DNA of 64,000 nucleotides, taken from NCBI GenBank assembly GCA_029779645.1, contig JAKPAC010000010.1:242822-306821 (forward strand), in the 5' to 3' direction. Source of the DNA: Actinomycetes bacterium (lineage in GTDB: Bacteria; Actinomycetota; Actinomycetes; Actinomycetales; Microbacteriaceae). The notes beneath the pieces were generated by a model, which saw only the letters and a program-made list of their open reading frames with translations, searched no databases and had not been told where the DNA came from. This document shows positions 9,264 to 17,951 of the stretch, one piece after another; the stretch's first letter is position 1, and every line of letters begins with the position of its first letter. The position numbers were made by a program, and so were the translations under genes.

Positions 9264-10732
9264 GCTTCTCCTCTATCGGCAGTCGCCGATCGTTCGGTGG
9301 TGTGCCGCTCGCGCTGCGCGCCGAGGTCGATTCCCGGGTCGCGAGCCAGCAGATCCTCCAGGCGCTCCCCGCGCACGATGACGCGGGCGTGCCCGTCCTG
9401 CACGGCCACGACGGGCGGGCGCGGAACGGCGTTGTAGTTGCTCGAGAGCACCGCGCAGTACGCGCCGGTCACGGGCACGGCGAGCAGGTCGCCGGGGGTG
9501 ATGTCGGCGGGGAGGTACTCGTTGTCGACGACGATGTCGCCCGACTCGCAGTGCTTGCCGACCACGCGCACCAGCTCCGCCGGCTCGTGCGAGTCGCGCG
9601 ACGCGATCCGCGCCGAGTACTGGGCGCCATACAGCGCGGGGCGGGCGTTGTCGCTCATGCCGCCGTCGACGCTGACGTAGCGCCGCACGGCGGGTCGCGG
9701 GGTCTCGCCGTCGGCCGCGGCGTCCACCACGACGTCCTTGATGGTGCCGACCTCGTAGATCGTCACGCCGCCCGTGCCGACGATGCTGCGGCCGGGCTCG
9801 AAGGCGAGCTGGGGCATCGGGATGCCTCGAACCGCGCATTCCTCGGCGACCGCAGCCACGATCCCCTCGGCGAGCTCGGCGATCGGGGTGGGCACGTCGG
9901 CCGAGGTGTAGGCGATGCCGAAGCCCCCGCCGAGGTTGAGCACGGGCACGGGCCCGTCTGCCAGGAGCGCCGCGTGCAGCTCCAGCACGCGCGAGGCCGA
10001 CTCGCGAAAGCCGGACACGCCGAAGATCTGCGAGCCGATGTGGCAGTGCAGGCCGCGGAACTCGAGGCCGTCGAGCTCGCGGATGCGCGCGACCGCGGGC
10101 CCGGCGTCTTCCAGCGTCAGGCCGAACTTCTGATCCTCGTGCGCGGTCGCGAGGAAGCTGTGCGTCTCGGCGTGCACGCCGCTGTTCACGCGCACGAACA
10201 CGGGCTGCACGACACCGAGGCGCTCGGTGATCGCCGCGAGACGCTCGAGCTCGATGCGGCTGTCGAGCACGATCGAGCCGACCCCCACCGCGACGGCGCG
10301 CTCGAGCTCGGAGACCGACTTGTTGTTGCCGTGAAAGCCGATGCGGCCCGGGTCGATGCCGGCGGCGAGTGCGATCTCGAGCTCGCCGCGGGTGCAGACG
10401 TCGACGGCGAGGCCCGCGTCGGCGACCCAGCGGACGACCTCGGTGCACAGGAACGCCTTGCCGGCGTAGTAGACGCGGGCCGTGGTGCCGTGCCGCTGCG
10501 CGGCGCCCGTGAACGCGGCGAAGGCCTCGTCGGCGCGGCGGCGCACCTCCGCCTCGTCGAGCACCATCAGCGGGGTGCCGAACTCCTCGGCGAGCGCGAT
10601 CGCGGACGCGCCGCCCACCGCGAGCACGCCGTCTTCGTCGCGCCGCGCCGAACGCGGCCACACCTCGGGCGCCAGGCCGTTCGCGTCGGCGGGCAGCACG
10701 AGCCATTCAGGGGCGAGGGGGTTCGCAGACAT
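9260..10732 (-). CDS. lysA: Diaminopimelate decarboxylase
   Basis: PLP alanine-racemase-fold enzyme making L-lysine from meso-diaminopimelate. The preferred start is the ATG at 10732 (MSANPLAPEWLVLPADANG), giving 490 aa; an in-frame ATG at 10750 adds MVHPPA, and neither has a clear Shine-Dalgarno sequence. The PLP lysine lies in YYAGKAFL near residue 90; HCHIGSQIF, the phosphate-binding GGGFGI and the C-terminal active-site CESGDIV are all present. Its stop overlaps the hom ATG as ATGA, so lysine and threonine branches share one transcript. Confidence 0.96.
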   Translation of the reverse strand: MSANPLAPEWLVLPADANGLAPEVWPRSARRDEDGVLAVGGASAIALAEEFGTPLMVLDEAEVRRRADEAFAAFTGAAQRHGTTARVYYAGKAFLCTEVVRWVADAGLAVDVCTRGELEIALAAGIDPGRIGFHGNNKSVSELERAVAVGVGSIVLDSRIELERLAAITERLGVVQPVFVRVNSGVHAETHSFLATAHEDQKFGLTLEDAGPAVARIRELDGLEFRGLHCHIGSQIFGVSGFRESASRVLELHAALLADGPVPVLNLGGGFGIAYTSADVPTPIAELAEGIVAAVAEECAVRGIPMPQLAFEPGRSIVGTGGVTIYEVGTIKDVVVDAAADGETPRPAVRRYVSVDGGMSDNARPALYGAQYSARIASRDSHEPAELVRVVGKHCESGDIVVDNEYLPADITPGDLLAVPVTGAYCAVLSSNYNAVPRPPVVAVQDGHARVIVRGERLEDLLARDPGIDLGAQRERHTTERSATADRGEA

Positions 10733-10810
10733 TGCGGGAGGATGCACCAATCGTGAAACGGGATGCCGCGGCGAGCGGGGTCCTCACGCCGCCACGGTGG
10801 CTCAAGTCTA
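10733..10810 (-). promoter_or_regulatory. lysA-operon promoter and leader
   Basis: On the minus strand TAGACT (10810-10805) fits the TANNNT -10 form. It would place transcription start near 10798 and give a leader of about 65 nt before lysA. The leader contains the small inverted repeat GCCACCGTGGC. I see no lysine riboswitch, T-box or leader peptide enriched in Lys or Thr codons. No convincing -35 is visible. Confidence 0.4.
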
Positions 10811-10881
10811 GGGCACCGTCCGCGCCCGCCTGGCCGCGATCGCGATTCGTGACGGCGACGCGACGCGCGGGGTGTGCCGCC

Positions 10882-11688
10882 TCAGCAGCTGCCGCGCTCC
10901 AGCAGCGCCGGATCGATGAGGATCGCGCCGTCGATCGCCCCCGTGAGCACGAGCGAGCCGGCCGCCCCCGAGCCGAGCACCGTCACGCCGGTGAGGGTGA
11001 CGCCCCGCGGGATCCGCTCGGCGACGCAGACGCTGAACGAGCGCAGGACGGCGTCGGCGACCGGGCCGAGCGAGGCGCGCACCTGCTCCGCGGTGAGCAC
11101 GGCCTCGCCGATGCTCGCCGAGTTCGGCGTGAGCACCAGGTCGCCGCGCTGCTCGCCCTCGCCCGCCGACGGCACGAGGCCGATGCCGAGCTCGAGCGGC
11201 GCGCCGCCGAGCGGAATCGAGGTGAGCAGCACGAGCTCGGGGTCGTTCAGGCGCACGATGCCGCGGGGCACGCCGGCCGTCTCGGCGAGCACCTGCTGCA
11301 CGGCGGCCTCGTCGAGGGCGATCGACGCGACCGCGGCCTCCATCGGCGCGCGCTCGTCGCGGATCGGCACGCCCCTCGCGGCGAGCATCACGTCGCCCGA
11401 GACGTCACCCAGCGGCACGTCGTCGACGGCGATGCGCACCTGCTCGAGGCGGCCGCCGATGAGCTGGGCGAGCACGGAGCCGTCCAGCCCGACGTCGACC
11501 GGGTGCCCCGCGGGCAGGGCGAGCTGCTCGCTCACCGAATCGCGGATCGCGTCGGCCACCACCGCGCGGGCGATCGCGTCGCCGCCGAACCATGCGCCGA
11601 CGAGCACGGCAGCGCTGCCGAGGAGCGCGACGCCCAGGCGCCAGCGGCGACGGCGCGGCCGCGCGGCGGCATCGGGTGGAATCGACAC
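10882..11688 (-). CDS. DUF2993 (LmeA-like) lipid-binding protein
   Basis: Start taken as the GTG at 11688 (MSIPPDAAARPRRRRWRLG), 8 nt after the argS stop, giving 268 aa; the track shows it fused to an argS shadow. A basic N-terminus is followed by one hydrophobic segment (LGVALLGSAAVLVGAWFGG), a signal anchor or signal peptide. The rest matches the DUF2993 pattern: repeated amphipathic beta segments with DVGLDGSVLAQLIGG and VRIAVDDVPLGDVSGDV. The mycobacterial relative LmeA is a periplasmic phosphatidylinositol-binding protein needed for lipomannan synthesis; the lipid specificity here is unknown. It lies between argS and lysA. Confidence 0.75.
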   Translation of the reverse strand: MSIPPDAAARPRRRRWRLGVALLGSAAVLVGAWFGGDAIARAVVADAIRDSVSEQLALPAGHPVDVGLDGSVLAQLIGGRLEQVRIAVDDVPLGDVSGDVMLAARGVPIRDERAPMEAAVASIALDEAAVQQVLAETAGVPRGIVRLNDPELVLLTSIPLGGAPLELGIGLVPSAGEGEQRGDLVLTPNSASIGEAVLTAEQVRASLGPVADAVLRSFSVCVAERIPRGVTLTGVTVLGSGAAGSLVLTGAIDGAILIDPALLERGSC

Positions 11689-11696
11689 GGCGCCGG

Positions 11697-13361
11697 CTAC
11701 ATGCGCTCGGGCGCCGAGACGCCGAGCAGGCCGAGGCCGTTGCGCAGCACCTGGCCGGTGGCGTCGTTCAGCCACAGGCGGGTGCGATGCAGGGCGGTGA
11801 CCGGCTCGTCGCCAGGCGGGGTCACGCGGCAGCTGTCGTACCAGCGGTGGTACAGCCCCGCGAGCTCCTCGAGGTAGCGGGCCACGCGGTGCGGCTCGCG
11901 GCTGTCGGCGGCGAAGGCCACGACGCGCGGAAACTCCTGCAGCGCGCCCAGCAGCGCCGACTCGGTGGCGTGGTCGAGCAGCTCGGGGGCGAACTCGCTG
12001 CGGTCGACGCCCGCCTGGGCGGCGTTGACGCCCACGTTGTGCGTGCGCGCGTGCGCGTACTGCACGTAGAACACGGGGTTGTCGTTGGTGCGCTTCTGCA
12101 GCACGTCGAGGTCGATGTCGAGGTTGGAGTCGGCCGAGCTTCGGGTGAGCGAATAGCGCGCAGCATCCACGCCCACGATCTCGACGAGGTCTTCGAGGGT
12201 GACGACCGTGCCGGCGCGCTTCGACATGCGCATCGGCTGCCCGTCGCGCACCAGGTTGACCATCTGGCCGATCAGCACCTGCAGGTTGACCCGCGGCTCG
12301 TCGCCGAACGCGGCGCACATCGCCATGAGGCGCTGGACGTAGCCGTGGTGGTCGGCGCCGAGCATGATGATGCAGCGGTTGAAGCCGCGCTCGCGCTTGT
12401 CGAGGTAGTAGGCGAGGTCGCCCGAGATGTAGGCCGGCTGCCCGTCCGACTTGATGACGACGCGATCCTTGTCGTCGCCGAAGTCGGTGGTGCGCAGCCA
12501 CTGCGCCCCGTCGGCCTCGTACATGTGCCCAAGCTCGGTGAGGCGCGCGATCGCGCGCCCGACGGCACCCGATTCGTGGAGGTCGTTCTCGTGGAAGTAG
12601 ACGTCGAAGTCGACGCCGAACTCGTGCAGGCTCGCCTTGATCTCGTCGAACATGAAGTTCACGCCGTACGAGCGGAAGGCCTCCTGCATCGCCTCCGGCG
12701 CGAGCGCGTCGAGGTCGCCGTCGTAGGCGAGCGCGACGCGGCGGGCGATGTCGGTGATGTAGCCGCCGCCGTAGCCGTCCTCGGGCGTGGGCAGCCCGAG
12801 GTGCGCGGCGACGAGGCTGCGGGCGAAGCGATCGATCTGGCCGCCGTGGTCGTTGAAGTAGTACTCGCGCGTGACCTGGGCGCCCTGCGAGGTGAGGATG
12901 CGGGCGAGCGAGTCGCCGACGGCGGCCCAGCGGGTGCCGCCGAGGTGGATGGGGCCGGTCGGGTTCGCCGAGACGAACTCGAGGTTGATCACCTCGTCGC
13001 GCCGGGAGTCGTTGGTGCCGAAGGCCGTGCCCTGGTCGACGATCGTCTTCGCGAGCGCGCCGGCAGCCGCGGCATCCAGCCGCACGTTGATGAAGCCGGG
13101 GCCGGCGACGTCGACGCTCGCCACGCCCTCCACCTGCCCGAGGGCGGCGGCGATCTCGGCGGCGAGCTCGCGCGGGTTCGTGCCGACGCCCTTGGCCAGC
13201 TTCATCGCGATATTGGAGGCCCAGTCGCCGTGCTCGCGGTTCTTGGGGCGCTCGAGCACCACGTCGGCGACCGTCAGCTCGGCCGAGCTGCCGGCTCGTC
13301 GAGCCTCGATGATCGGGGCGACGATGGACAGGAGCTGGGCGGCGAGAACGTCTGGAGTCAT
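11697..13361 (-). CDS. argS: Arginyl-tRNA synthetase
   Basis: Class I aminoacyl-tRNA synthetase charging tRNA-Arg. It is 554 aa with start [19 protein letters not shown]. The HIGH-type signature appears as [18 protein letters not shown] and the KMSKS counterpart as [13 protein letters not shown]. The C-terminal DALR anticodon-binding domain ends [16 protein letters not shown], the usual ArgRS end. A tRNA-Arg gene lies 109 bp upstream on the same strand. The gene order argS - lysA - hom is widespread in actinobacteria. Confidence 0.97.
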   Translation of the reverse strand: MTPDVLAAQLLSIVAPIIEARRAGSSAELTVADVVLERPKNREHGDWASNIAMKLAKGVGTNPRELAAEIAAALGQVEGVASVDVAGPGFINVRLDAAAAGALAKTIVDQGTAFGTNDSRRDEVINLEFVSANPTGPIHLGGTRWAAVGDSLARILTSQGAQVTREYYFNDHGGQIDRFARSLVAAHLGLPTPEDGYGGGYITDIARRVALAYDGDLDALAPEAMQEAFRSYGVNFMFDEIKASLHEFGVDFDVYFHENDLHESGAVGRAIARLTELGHMYEADGAQWLRTTDFGDDKDRVVIKSDGQPAYISGDLAYYLDKRERGFNRCIIMLGADHHGYVQRLMAMCAAFGDEPRVNLQVLIGQMVNLVRDGQPMRMSKRAGTVVTLEDLVEIVGVDAARYSLTRSSADSNLDIDLDVLQKRTNDNPVFYVQYAHARTHNVGVNAAQAGVDRSEFAPELLDHATESALLGALQEFPRVVAFAADSREPHRVARYLEELAGLYHRWYDSCRVTPPGDEPVTALHRTRLWLNDATGQVLRNGLGLLGVSAPERM

Positions 13362-13470
13362 GGCGGCACCATTCTACGTGGATGCCGCCCGCGCGAATGG
13401 CGCCGCGGGGGCCGTCACCGCGGACGCCGCGCGGGCGCACCCGCATTCACTCGTGGCCTGAGCCACACTG

Positions 13471-13543
13471 TGCCCCCGGCAGGATTCGAACCTGCGACTT
13501 TTGGTACCGGAAACCAACGCTCTATCCCCTGAGCTACGGAGGC
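13471..13543 (-). tRNA. tRNA-Arg (anticodon CCG)
   Basis: The minus strand reads GCCTCCG TA GCTC AGGGGATA GAGC, anticodon stem TTGGT / ACCAA with loop TTCCGGT, then the T-arm GCAGG TTCGAAT CCTGC and acceptor CGGGGGC plus discriminator A. All four stems pair, with one G-U in the acceptor. Loop positions 3-5 give anticodon CCG, reading CGG arginine codons. The CCA end is not encoded. It lies just upstream of argS. Confidence 0.96.
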
Positions 13544-13559
13544 GCACCGATCGAGAGTA

Positions 13560-14576
13560 TCACCGCTTCGGCGTCGCCCCCGACCCGTCGCCGTCGGGCG
13601 CGCCGAGCTGCCCCAGCACCGTGATCTCCTCGAGCCGGCTGAGCCCCGCCCGCCGCGGCCGGTCGAGCCCCCGCGCGCGCTCGTCGTCGAGCACGTCGGC
13701 GATCGTCTCGGCGAGCGGGCGCAGCATCCCGCCGCTCGCGCGGAACGCGTCGTTTCGGTGCCGATTGAATCCGCGCATCTCGACGGGGATCCACAGCGGC
13801 AGCGATCGGGGTCCGGCCCAGTACGCGACACCGGCCTCGATGAGGGCCGCATCGGATGCCGCCACCCGCTCCCCCTCGAAGCCCGCCGCGAGCGCGGCCA
13901 GATCGAGCACGTCGGCGAGCGCGCGCACCTGGCCGACCGCGTTCACGACGCCGGTCGCCCCGGCCGCGCCGGCCCGCACGATCCACGCGGCGAGGTCGCG
14001 CACGTCGATCACCTGCGCGGCGCGGCCGTGCACCTCGGGCACGAGCACCGGGTGGCCGTCCTCGCTCGCCAGGGCGAAGCGCCCCGGCCAGTAGCCGAAG
14101 CGATCGGACGGGTCGCCGGGCCCGACGATGAGCCCGGGCCGGGCGATGAGCAGGGCCGGGCCCGGCGCATCCGCCGTCGCGCGCTCGCTCGCGACCTTCG
14201 CGTGCGCGTAGGTGTCGAGGTCGACGGGCTCGACCACGGCCGCGCGCTCGTCGTCGCCTGGGGTCGTCTCGTCGGCGTAGACCGACACGGTCGACACCAG
14301 GGTCCAGTGCTCGGCGCGACCGGCGAGCGCGTCGAGCGCCGGCCGCACCAGGTCGAGGTCGTACGAGAGCTCGATGACGTCGTCCCAGACCCGATCCTGC
14401 ACCGCCGCGTACGCCGTAGGCTGCCTGCGATCCGCGCGCACGAGCCGCGCTCCGCGGGGCGCCTCGCCCGCGCTGCCGCGCGCGAGGCACGTCACCTCGG
14501 CGCCGTGTTCGAGGGCGGCGCGGGCGATCTCACGCCCGAGCCACGCGGTGCCGCCGAGAACCAGGACCTGTCGCAT
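13560..14576 (-). CDS. NAD-dependent epimerase/dehydratase family protein
   Basis: The ATG at 14576 gives MRQVLVLGGTAWLGREIARAA and 338 aa; the track ORF to 14942 is an upstream extension. The N-terminal GGTAWLG is a GxxGxxG-type dinucleotide-binding loop. A Ser-Val-Tyr segment (STVSVYAD) and YAHAKV supply the SDR YxxxK pair. The family resembles extended-SDR reductases and nucleoside-sugar epimerases, but the substrate cannot be read from sequence. It sits between tRNA-Arg and the SMR transporter with no functional partner. Confidence 0.8.
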   Translation of the reverse strand: MRQVLVLGGTAWLGREIARAALEHGAEVTCLARGSAGEAPRGARLVRADRRQPTAYAAVQDRVWDDVIELSYDLDLVRPALDALAGRAEHWTLVSTVSVYADETTPGDDERAAVVEPVDLDTYAHAKVASERATADAPGPALLIARPGLIVGPGDPSDRFGYWPGRFALASEDGHPVLVPEVHGRAAQVIDVRDLAAWIVRAGAAGATGVVNAVGQVRALADVLDLAALAAGFEGERVAASDAALIEAGVAYWAGPRSLPLWIPVEMRGFNRHRNDAFRASGGMLRPLAETIADVLDDERARGLDRPRRAGLSRLEEITVLGQLGAPDGDGSGATPKR

Positions 14577-14608
14577 GCGCCCAGTCTCGTCGGCGAGCGC
14601 CGGGGGCG

Positions 14609-14947
14609 CTACTGCTTGACGCTGGGCGTCTCGCCGCCGATCAGCTTGAGCCCCACGATGCACCCGACGAGGCCCATGATCAGCAGGATGCGCACGAGCG
14701 AGACCGGCTCGTCGCCGGTGATCATCGCGTACACGACCGTGAGCGCCGCGCCGATGCCGACCCACACCGCGTACGCGGTGGCGGTCGAGATGTCGCGCAT
14801 CGCCCACGCGAGCCCGCCCATGCTGAGGATGATCGCGACCCCGAAGATCACGCTCGGCCAGAGCTTCGTGAAGCCCTCCGACTTGCCGAGCGCGGTGGCC
14901 CAGACGGCCTCGAGCAGGCCCGAGATGATGAGCACGATCCACGCCAT
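14609..14947 (-). CDS. SMR-family guanidinium exporter (Gdx / SugE type)
   Basis: 112 aa, start MAWIVLIISGLLEAVWATALG. Four predicted membrane helices and the essential SMR glutamate in the first helix (GLLEAVWATALGKSEGFT) are present. That helix and the GLAWAMRDIS and YAVWVGIGAALT segments match the SugE/Gdx branch rather than EmrE-type drug pumps. Gdx proteins exchange guanidinium for protons. This assignment is strengthened by a guanidine-III riboswitch-like sequence directly upstream. GAAAGG lies 8 nt before the ATG. Confidence 0.9.
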   Translation of the reverse strand: MAWIVLIISGLLEAVWATALGKSEGFTKLWPSVIFGVAIILSMGGLAWAMRDISTATAYAVWVGIGAALTVVYAMITGDEPVSLVRILLIMGLVGCIVGLKLIGGETPSVKQ

Positions 14948-14961
14948 GATGACGACCTTTC

Positions 14962-15004
14962 GGCCAGTCTTGTCGCGCGCCGGGTACTGGTCTGCCTCGT
15001 CCGG
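14962..15004 (-). promoter_or_regulatory. Probable guanidine-III (ykkC-III) riboswitch
   Basis: The minus strand begins CCGGACGAGGCAGACCAGTA, continues CCCGGCGCGCGACAAGACTGG, and lies 14 nt before the SMR exporter gene. It keeps the hallmarks I recall for guanidine-III aptamers: the leading CCGGACGAGG, a central ACCCGG, and GACAAGA. One stem pairs CCAGT with ACTGG, which differs in sequence from the published Thermobifida element but occupies the same place, a compensatory change. The 3' stem ends close to the Shine-Dalgarno, so translational control by guanidinium is likely. Confidence 0.8.
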
Positions 15005-15058
15005 GGGCCGTGTCGCGGGCCCGCGGTCAGTCTAGCCGCAGCCCGCTCCCGGCGCCGA

Positions 15059-16018
15059 TCAGACCAGGAAGAACGGGAGCAGCCCTGGGTTGTGCGCGTG
15101 CACCAGCACCGAGAACACGACGGCGTCGAAGAGCAGATGCACCGTGACGACGTATCCCAGCGAGCGGGTGCGCATGAAGATGAAGCCCTGCAGCAGCGCG
15201 AACGGGATCGTCAGCAGCGGTCCCCACGCCTGATAGCCGAGCTCCCAGAGGAACGAGACGAACACGATCGCCTGCAGGATGTTCGCCTGCCACATCGGGA
15301 AGTGCCGGCGCAGCAGGGCGAAGACGGTGCAGATGAAGAACAGCTCGTCCCAGATGCCGACGGCCCCGACGCCGACGAACAGCCGCGCGATCAGCTCCGG
15401 GGTGTCGACCACGGGCCAGTTGGCGTACACGCCGGAGGTGATGAAGTAGAACGGCAGGATCAGCCAGCCGAGCGCCAGCACCCCCACCAGCCAGCCCCAT
15501 TGGAAGGCGGTCCAGCGTCGGCCGCCGCGCCAGGGAAACCCGATGGCCCGGTCGCGGTAGCCGAGGCGCGACACGAGGTACGGCGCCGCCACCGCGCCGC
15601 CGAGCGCGAGCGTGAACCGCACGAACGCGAGGTTGTCGAGCTCGGCGTGCAGCGGGATCAGGCTGACGATGCCCAGGCCGACCGCGATCAGCGAGAGATC
15701 GCGCAGCAGGCTCGGCGGGCGAGCGGCGCGCGCGCCGGCATCGATGGATGCCGCAGCCCGGCGCGCGTGCGCCACGCCGCCGCTCCCCCGCCCGGCGCCC
15801 CGCCCGCACAGCCACGCCCCGATCAGCGCCACGACGAGCAGGGTCCAGCCCAGCCAGCTGCGCTGCAGCACGAAGAACGCGGGCGCGGCCAGGCACGCCA
15901 GCAGCGCCGGCAGCAGCCCCCACGACCAGCGCGGCGGCACCCACCCGACGCCCGCCGCGTGCGCACCCGGCGCGTCCGGCGCACCGGACGGCGCGGGGAC
16001 CCCTCGGGCTGCGTGCAT
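15059..16018 (-). CDS. Divergent CPBP-family membrane protein (CAAX-protease-like)
   Basis: Start taken as the ATG at 16018 (MHAARGVPAPSGAPDAPG), 11 nt after the trmB stop, giving 319 aa; the track ORF is longer. About seven or eight hydrophobic helices are visible. The C-terminal half resembles the CPBP fold, but the usual EExxxR is replaced by DELFFI (WDELFFICTVFALL), with the arginine lost. The second motif lacks its histidine (FVSFLWELGY). The third, HLLFD, retains HxxxD. Proteolytic activity is therefore doubtful. It is probably cotranscribed with trmB. Confidence 0.65.
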   Translation of the reverse strand: MHAARGVPAPSGAPDAPGAHAAGVGWVPPRWSWGLLPALLACLAAPAFFVLQRSWLGWTLLVVALIGAWLCGRGAGRGSGGVAHARRAAASIDAGARAARPPSLLRDLSLIAVGLGIVSLIPLHAELDNLAFVRFTLALGGAVAAPYLVSRLGYRDRAIGFPWRGGRRWTAFQWGWLVGVLALGWLILPFYFITSGVYANWPVVDTPELIARLFVGVGAVGIWDELFFICTVFALLRRHFPMWQANILQAIVFVSFLWELGYQAWGPLLTIPFALLQGFIFMRTRSLGYVVTVHLLFDAVVFSVLVHAHNPGLLPFFLV

Positions 16019-16029
16019 GCGGGCCCCCG

Positions 16030-16848
16030 TCAGCGCCGACGGTAGAGCATGTCGCGGATGCTGTGGCCGCGGCGCACGCCCTTCGCCTCGAACGACGTCA
16101 GGGTGCGCCCCTCGAACCGCGGCGCCCAGGCCGCGGGATCGGCGTCGAACTCGCGCACGAAGTCGGGCGCGGCATCCATCACCCGGCGCTGCTGGCGCGC
16201 GTAGTCCTCCCAATCGGTCGCGAGGCGCAGCAGGCCGCCGGGCCGCAGCGCGCGGGCGGCGAGCGCCGCGAACTCGGCGGTGACGAGGCGGCGCTTGTTG
16301 TGCTTGGACTTGTGCCAGGGGTCGGGGAAGAACACCCAGAGCTCGTCGACGGATGCCTCGGGCAGGAACGTGCGCAGCACCTCGGGGGCGTTCGCCTCCA
16401 TCACGCGCACGTTTCGCAGACCCTCGCGCTCCGCGCCGAGCATCGTCTTGGCGAGGCCGGCGATAAACACCTCCACGGCGAGGAAGTTCGTCTCGGGATG
16501 CGCCTGGGCGGCGTGCAGCACGGCCTCGCCCTGGCCCGAGCCGATCTCGACGATCAGCGGCGCCTCGCGCCCGAAGGCGGCCGCCGCGTCGAAGCGCGCG
16601 TCGGGGTGCACGCTGGTCTCGGCGATCGCGCGCGGGGCGGTGATGAGGAAGCGCTCGCGAAGCTCCGACCAGCCGCGCTCCTGCCCGTCGGTGAGGCGCC
16701 CGCCGCGACGCACGAACGACACCGGCTTCTCGCGGAATCCGGCCTGCACGTGCGCGGGAATCCCGGGGTCGGCCGCACCGGTCTCAGTGTCCGTCGGCGC
16801 ACGCGGCGTCTCGTCGGGCGTCGGTTCGGGATGCGTCTGACTGCTCAC
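16030..16848 (-). CDS. trmB: tRNA (guanine-N7-)-methyltransferase
   Basis: Methylates G46 in the tRNA variable loop using SAM. The GTG at 16848 gives 272 aa. The first 30 residues are a disordered Pro/Thr/Glu-rich extension (SSQTHPEPTPDETPRAPT). The methyltransferase core shows VEIGSGQGEAVLHAA and the TrmB-specific FPDPWHKSKHNKRRL. A TAGGCT -10 box ends 6 nt before the GTG, suggesting a leaderless mRNA. A CPBP-like gene follows on the same strand. Confidence 0.94.
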   Translation of the reverse strand: MSSQTHPEPTPDETPRAPTDTETGAADPGIPAHVQAGFREKPVSFVRRGGRLTDGQERGWSELRERFLITAPRAIAETSVHPDARFDAAAAFGREAPLIVEIGSGQGEAVLHAAQAHPETNFLAVEVFIAGLAKTMLGAEREGLRNVRVMEANAPEVLRTFLPEASVDELWVFFPDPWHKSKHNKRRLVTAEFAALAARALRPGGLLRLATDWEDYARQQRRVMDAAPDFVREFDADPAAWAPRFEGRTLTSFEAKGVRRGHSIRDMLYRRR

Positions 16849-16854
16849 CCCTCA

Positions 16855-16860
16855 AGCCTA
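16855..16860 (-). promoter_or_regulatory. -10 box for leaderless trmB
   Basis: TAGGCT on the minus strand is followed by 6 nt and the GTG start of trmB. There is no usable Shine-Dalgarno at proper distance, so the start codon probably lies at the 5' end of the mRNA. Confidence 0.5.
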
Positions 16861-16905
16861 CGAGGCCCGGTCGCCGCCGCGTCACCGCGCACTGCCGCGC
16901 AAGCG

Positions 16906-17757
16906 TCACTGCGCGGTGACGAAGTCGATGAGCTGCTCCACCCGCCCGAGCAGCGCGGGCTCGAGATCGCGGAACGTGCGCACCCGCGACAGGATCCGCT
17001 GCCAGGCGATGCCGTGGTCTTCGATCGTCTCGGCGGGCCACCCGAACGCGCGGCAGATGCCGGTCTTCCAGTCGGTGCCGCGCGCGATCTCGGGCCATCG
17101 GGCGATCCCCATCGCCGCCGGCGTCACGCACTGCCAGACGTCGACATAGGGGTGGCCCACGATCAGCACGTGCTCGCGATGGGGGCCGGATGCCACGGCC
17201 TGCGCGAAACGCGACTCCTTCGAGCCCGGCACGAGGTGATCGACGAGCACGCCGTAGCGGCGCTGCGCAGACGGCGGATCGGCGCGCAGGATCTCCTCGA
17301 GCAGGTCGATGCCCTGCAGGTATTCGACGACGACCCCCTCGATCCGCAGGTCGGCGCCCCACACCTTCTCGATGAGCTCGGCGTCGTGGCGCCCCTCTAC
17401 GAGGATCCGGCTCGGCAGCGCGACCCGGGCCCGGGCGTCCGGGGCCGCGAACGAGCCCGAGGCGGTCCGCGTCCTCGCCTGCGCCTTCGGGGCCGGGGGG
17501 CGCAGCACCACGGGCGCGCCGTCGATCAGGAAGCCGCCGCCGAGGGGGAACAGCCGGCGCGCGCCGCGCCAGTCCTCGAGCTCGACGAGTGTGCCCTCGA
17601 CGCGGGTGACCGCGCCGCAGAATCCGTCGCCCGCCACCTCGACCACGAGGTCTCGCTCGGCCCGCACCTGCGCCGGCTGCACGCGGCCGGCGTCGCGCCA
17701 GCCCTTGGCGAGCACGTCAGCGCCATACCTGTCATCCACCCGATCAGCCTGCGTCAT
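16906..17757 (-). CDS. DUF3097 family protein
   Basis: The ATG at 17757 (MTQADRVDDRYGADVLAKGW) gives 283 aa. The N-terminal third is a small beta-rich domain (VVEVAGDGFCGAVTRVEG). A Pro/Ala/Arg linker follows, then a Toprim-like region ILVEGRHDAELIEKVWGADLR with VLVDHLVPGSKES, and the conserved HPYVDVWQ and DWKTGICRAFGW segments. This matches the actinobacterial DUF3097 family, of unknown function; the VEGRHDAE and DHLVPG elements suggest a nucleic-acid or nucleotide-binding role by analogy with Toprim folds, which is inference. It is divergent from the TPM gene. Confidence 0.8.
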   Translation of the reverse strand: MTQADRVDDRYGADVLAKGWRDAGRVQPAQVRAERDLVVEVAGDGFCGAVTRVEGTLVELEDWRGARRLFPLGGGFLIDGAPVVLRPPAPKAQARTRTASGSFAAPDARARVALPSRILVEGRHDAELIEKVWGADLRIEGVVVEYLQGIDLLEEILRADPPSAQRRYGVLVDHLVPGSKESRFAQAVASGPHREHVLIVGHPYVDVWQCVTPAAMGIARWPEIARGTDWKTGICRAFGWPAETIEDHGIAWQRILSRVRTFRDLEPALLGRVEQLIDFVTAQ

Positions 17758-17888
17758 GCCCCGCGGGGCGGCGAACGGACACGCCGCGCACCGGCGTGCG
17801 CGGGCGATCCGCCGCCGCGCCTGAGGACTTCGGGTCCGTGCCGCTCCGCCCGCCCTGGCGCCGGTGGACGCACGCGGCGGCGCACCCA

Positions 17889-17933
17889 TAGACTCAAATC
17901 CAGTCGGTAGAACGGTGCCCTCTCGCGGCACCG
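17889..17933 (+). promoter_or_regulatory. Promoter and leader hairpin of the TPM-domain gene
   Basis: TAGACT at 17889-17894 is a good TANNNT -10, with TGGACG about 18 bp upstream as a weak -35. The leader contains a 7-bp hairpin, CGGTGCC / GGCACCG (17913-17933), followed by AAGGGGG, 8 nt before the ATG at 17952. The hairpin may shield the ribosome-binding site. Confidence 0.45.
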
Positions 17934-17951
17934 AGCAAGGGGGTGGCGCCG

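Noticed and set aside
10733-10881. Lysine riboswitch or threonine attenuator upstream of lysA
   Set aside because: Leader is short and lacks the conserved lysine-riboswitch core and any Lys/Thr-codon-rich peptide; only a tiny inverted repeat is present.
10882-13446. 854-aa minus-strand ORF over argS and DUF2993
   Set aside because: Only the last 268 residues are real (DUF2993); the rest is a shadow of argS in another frame.
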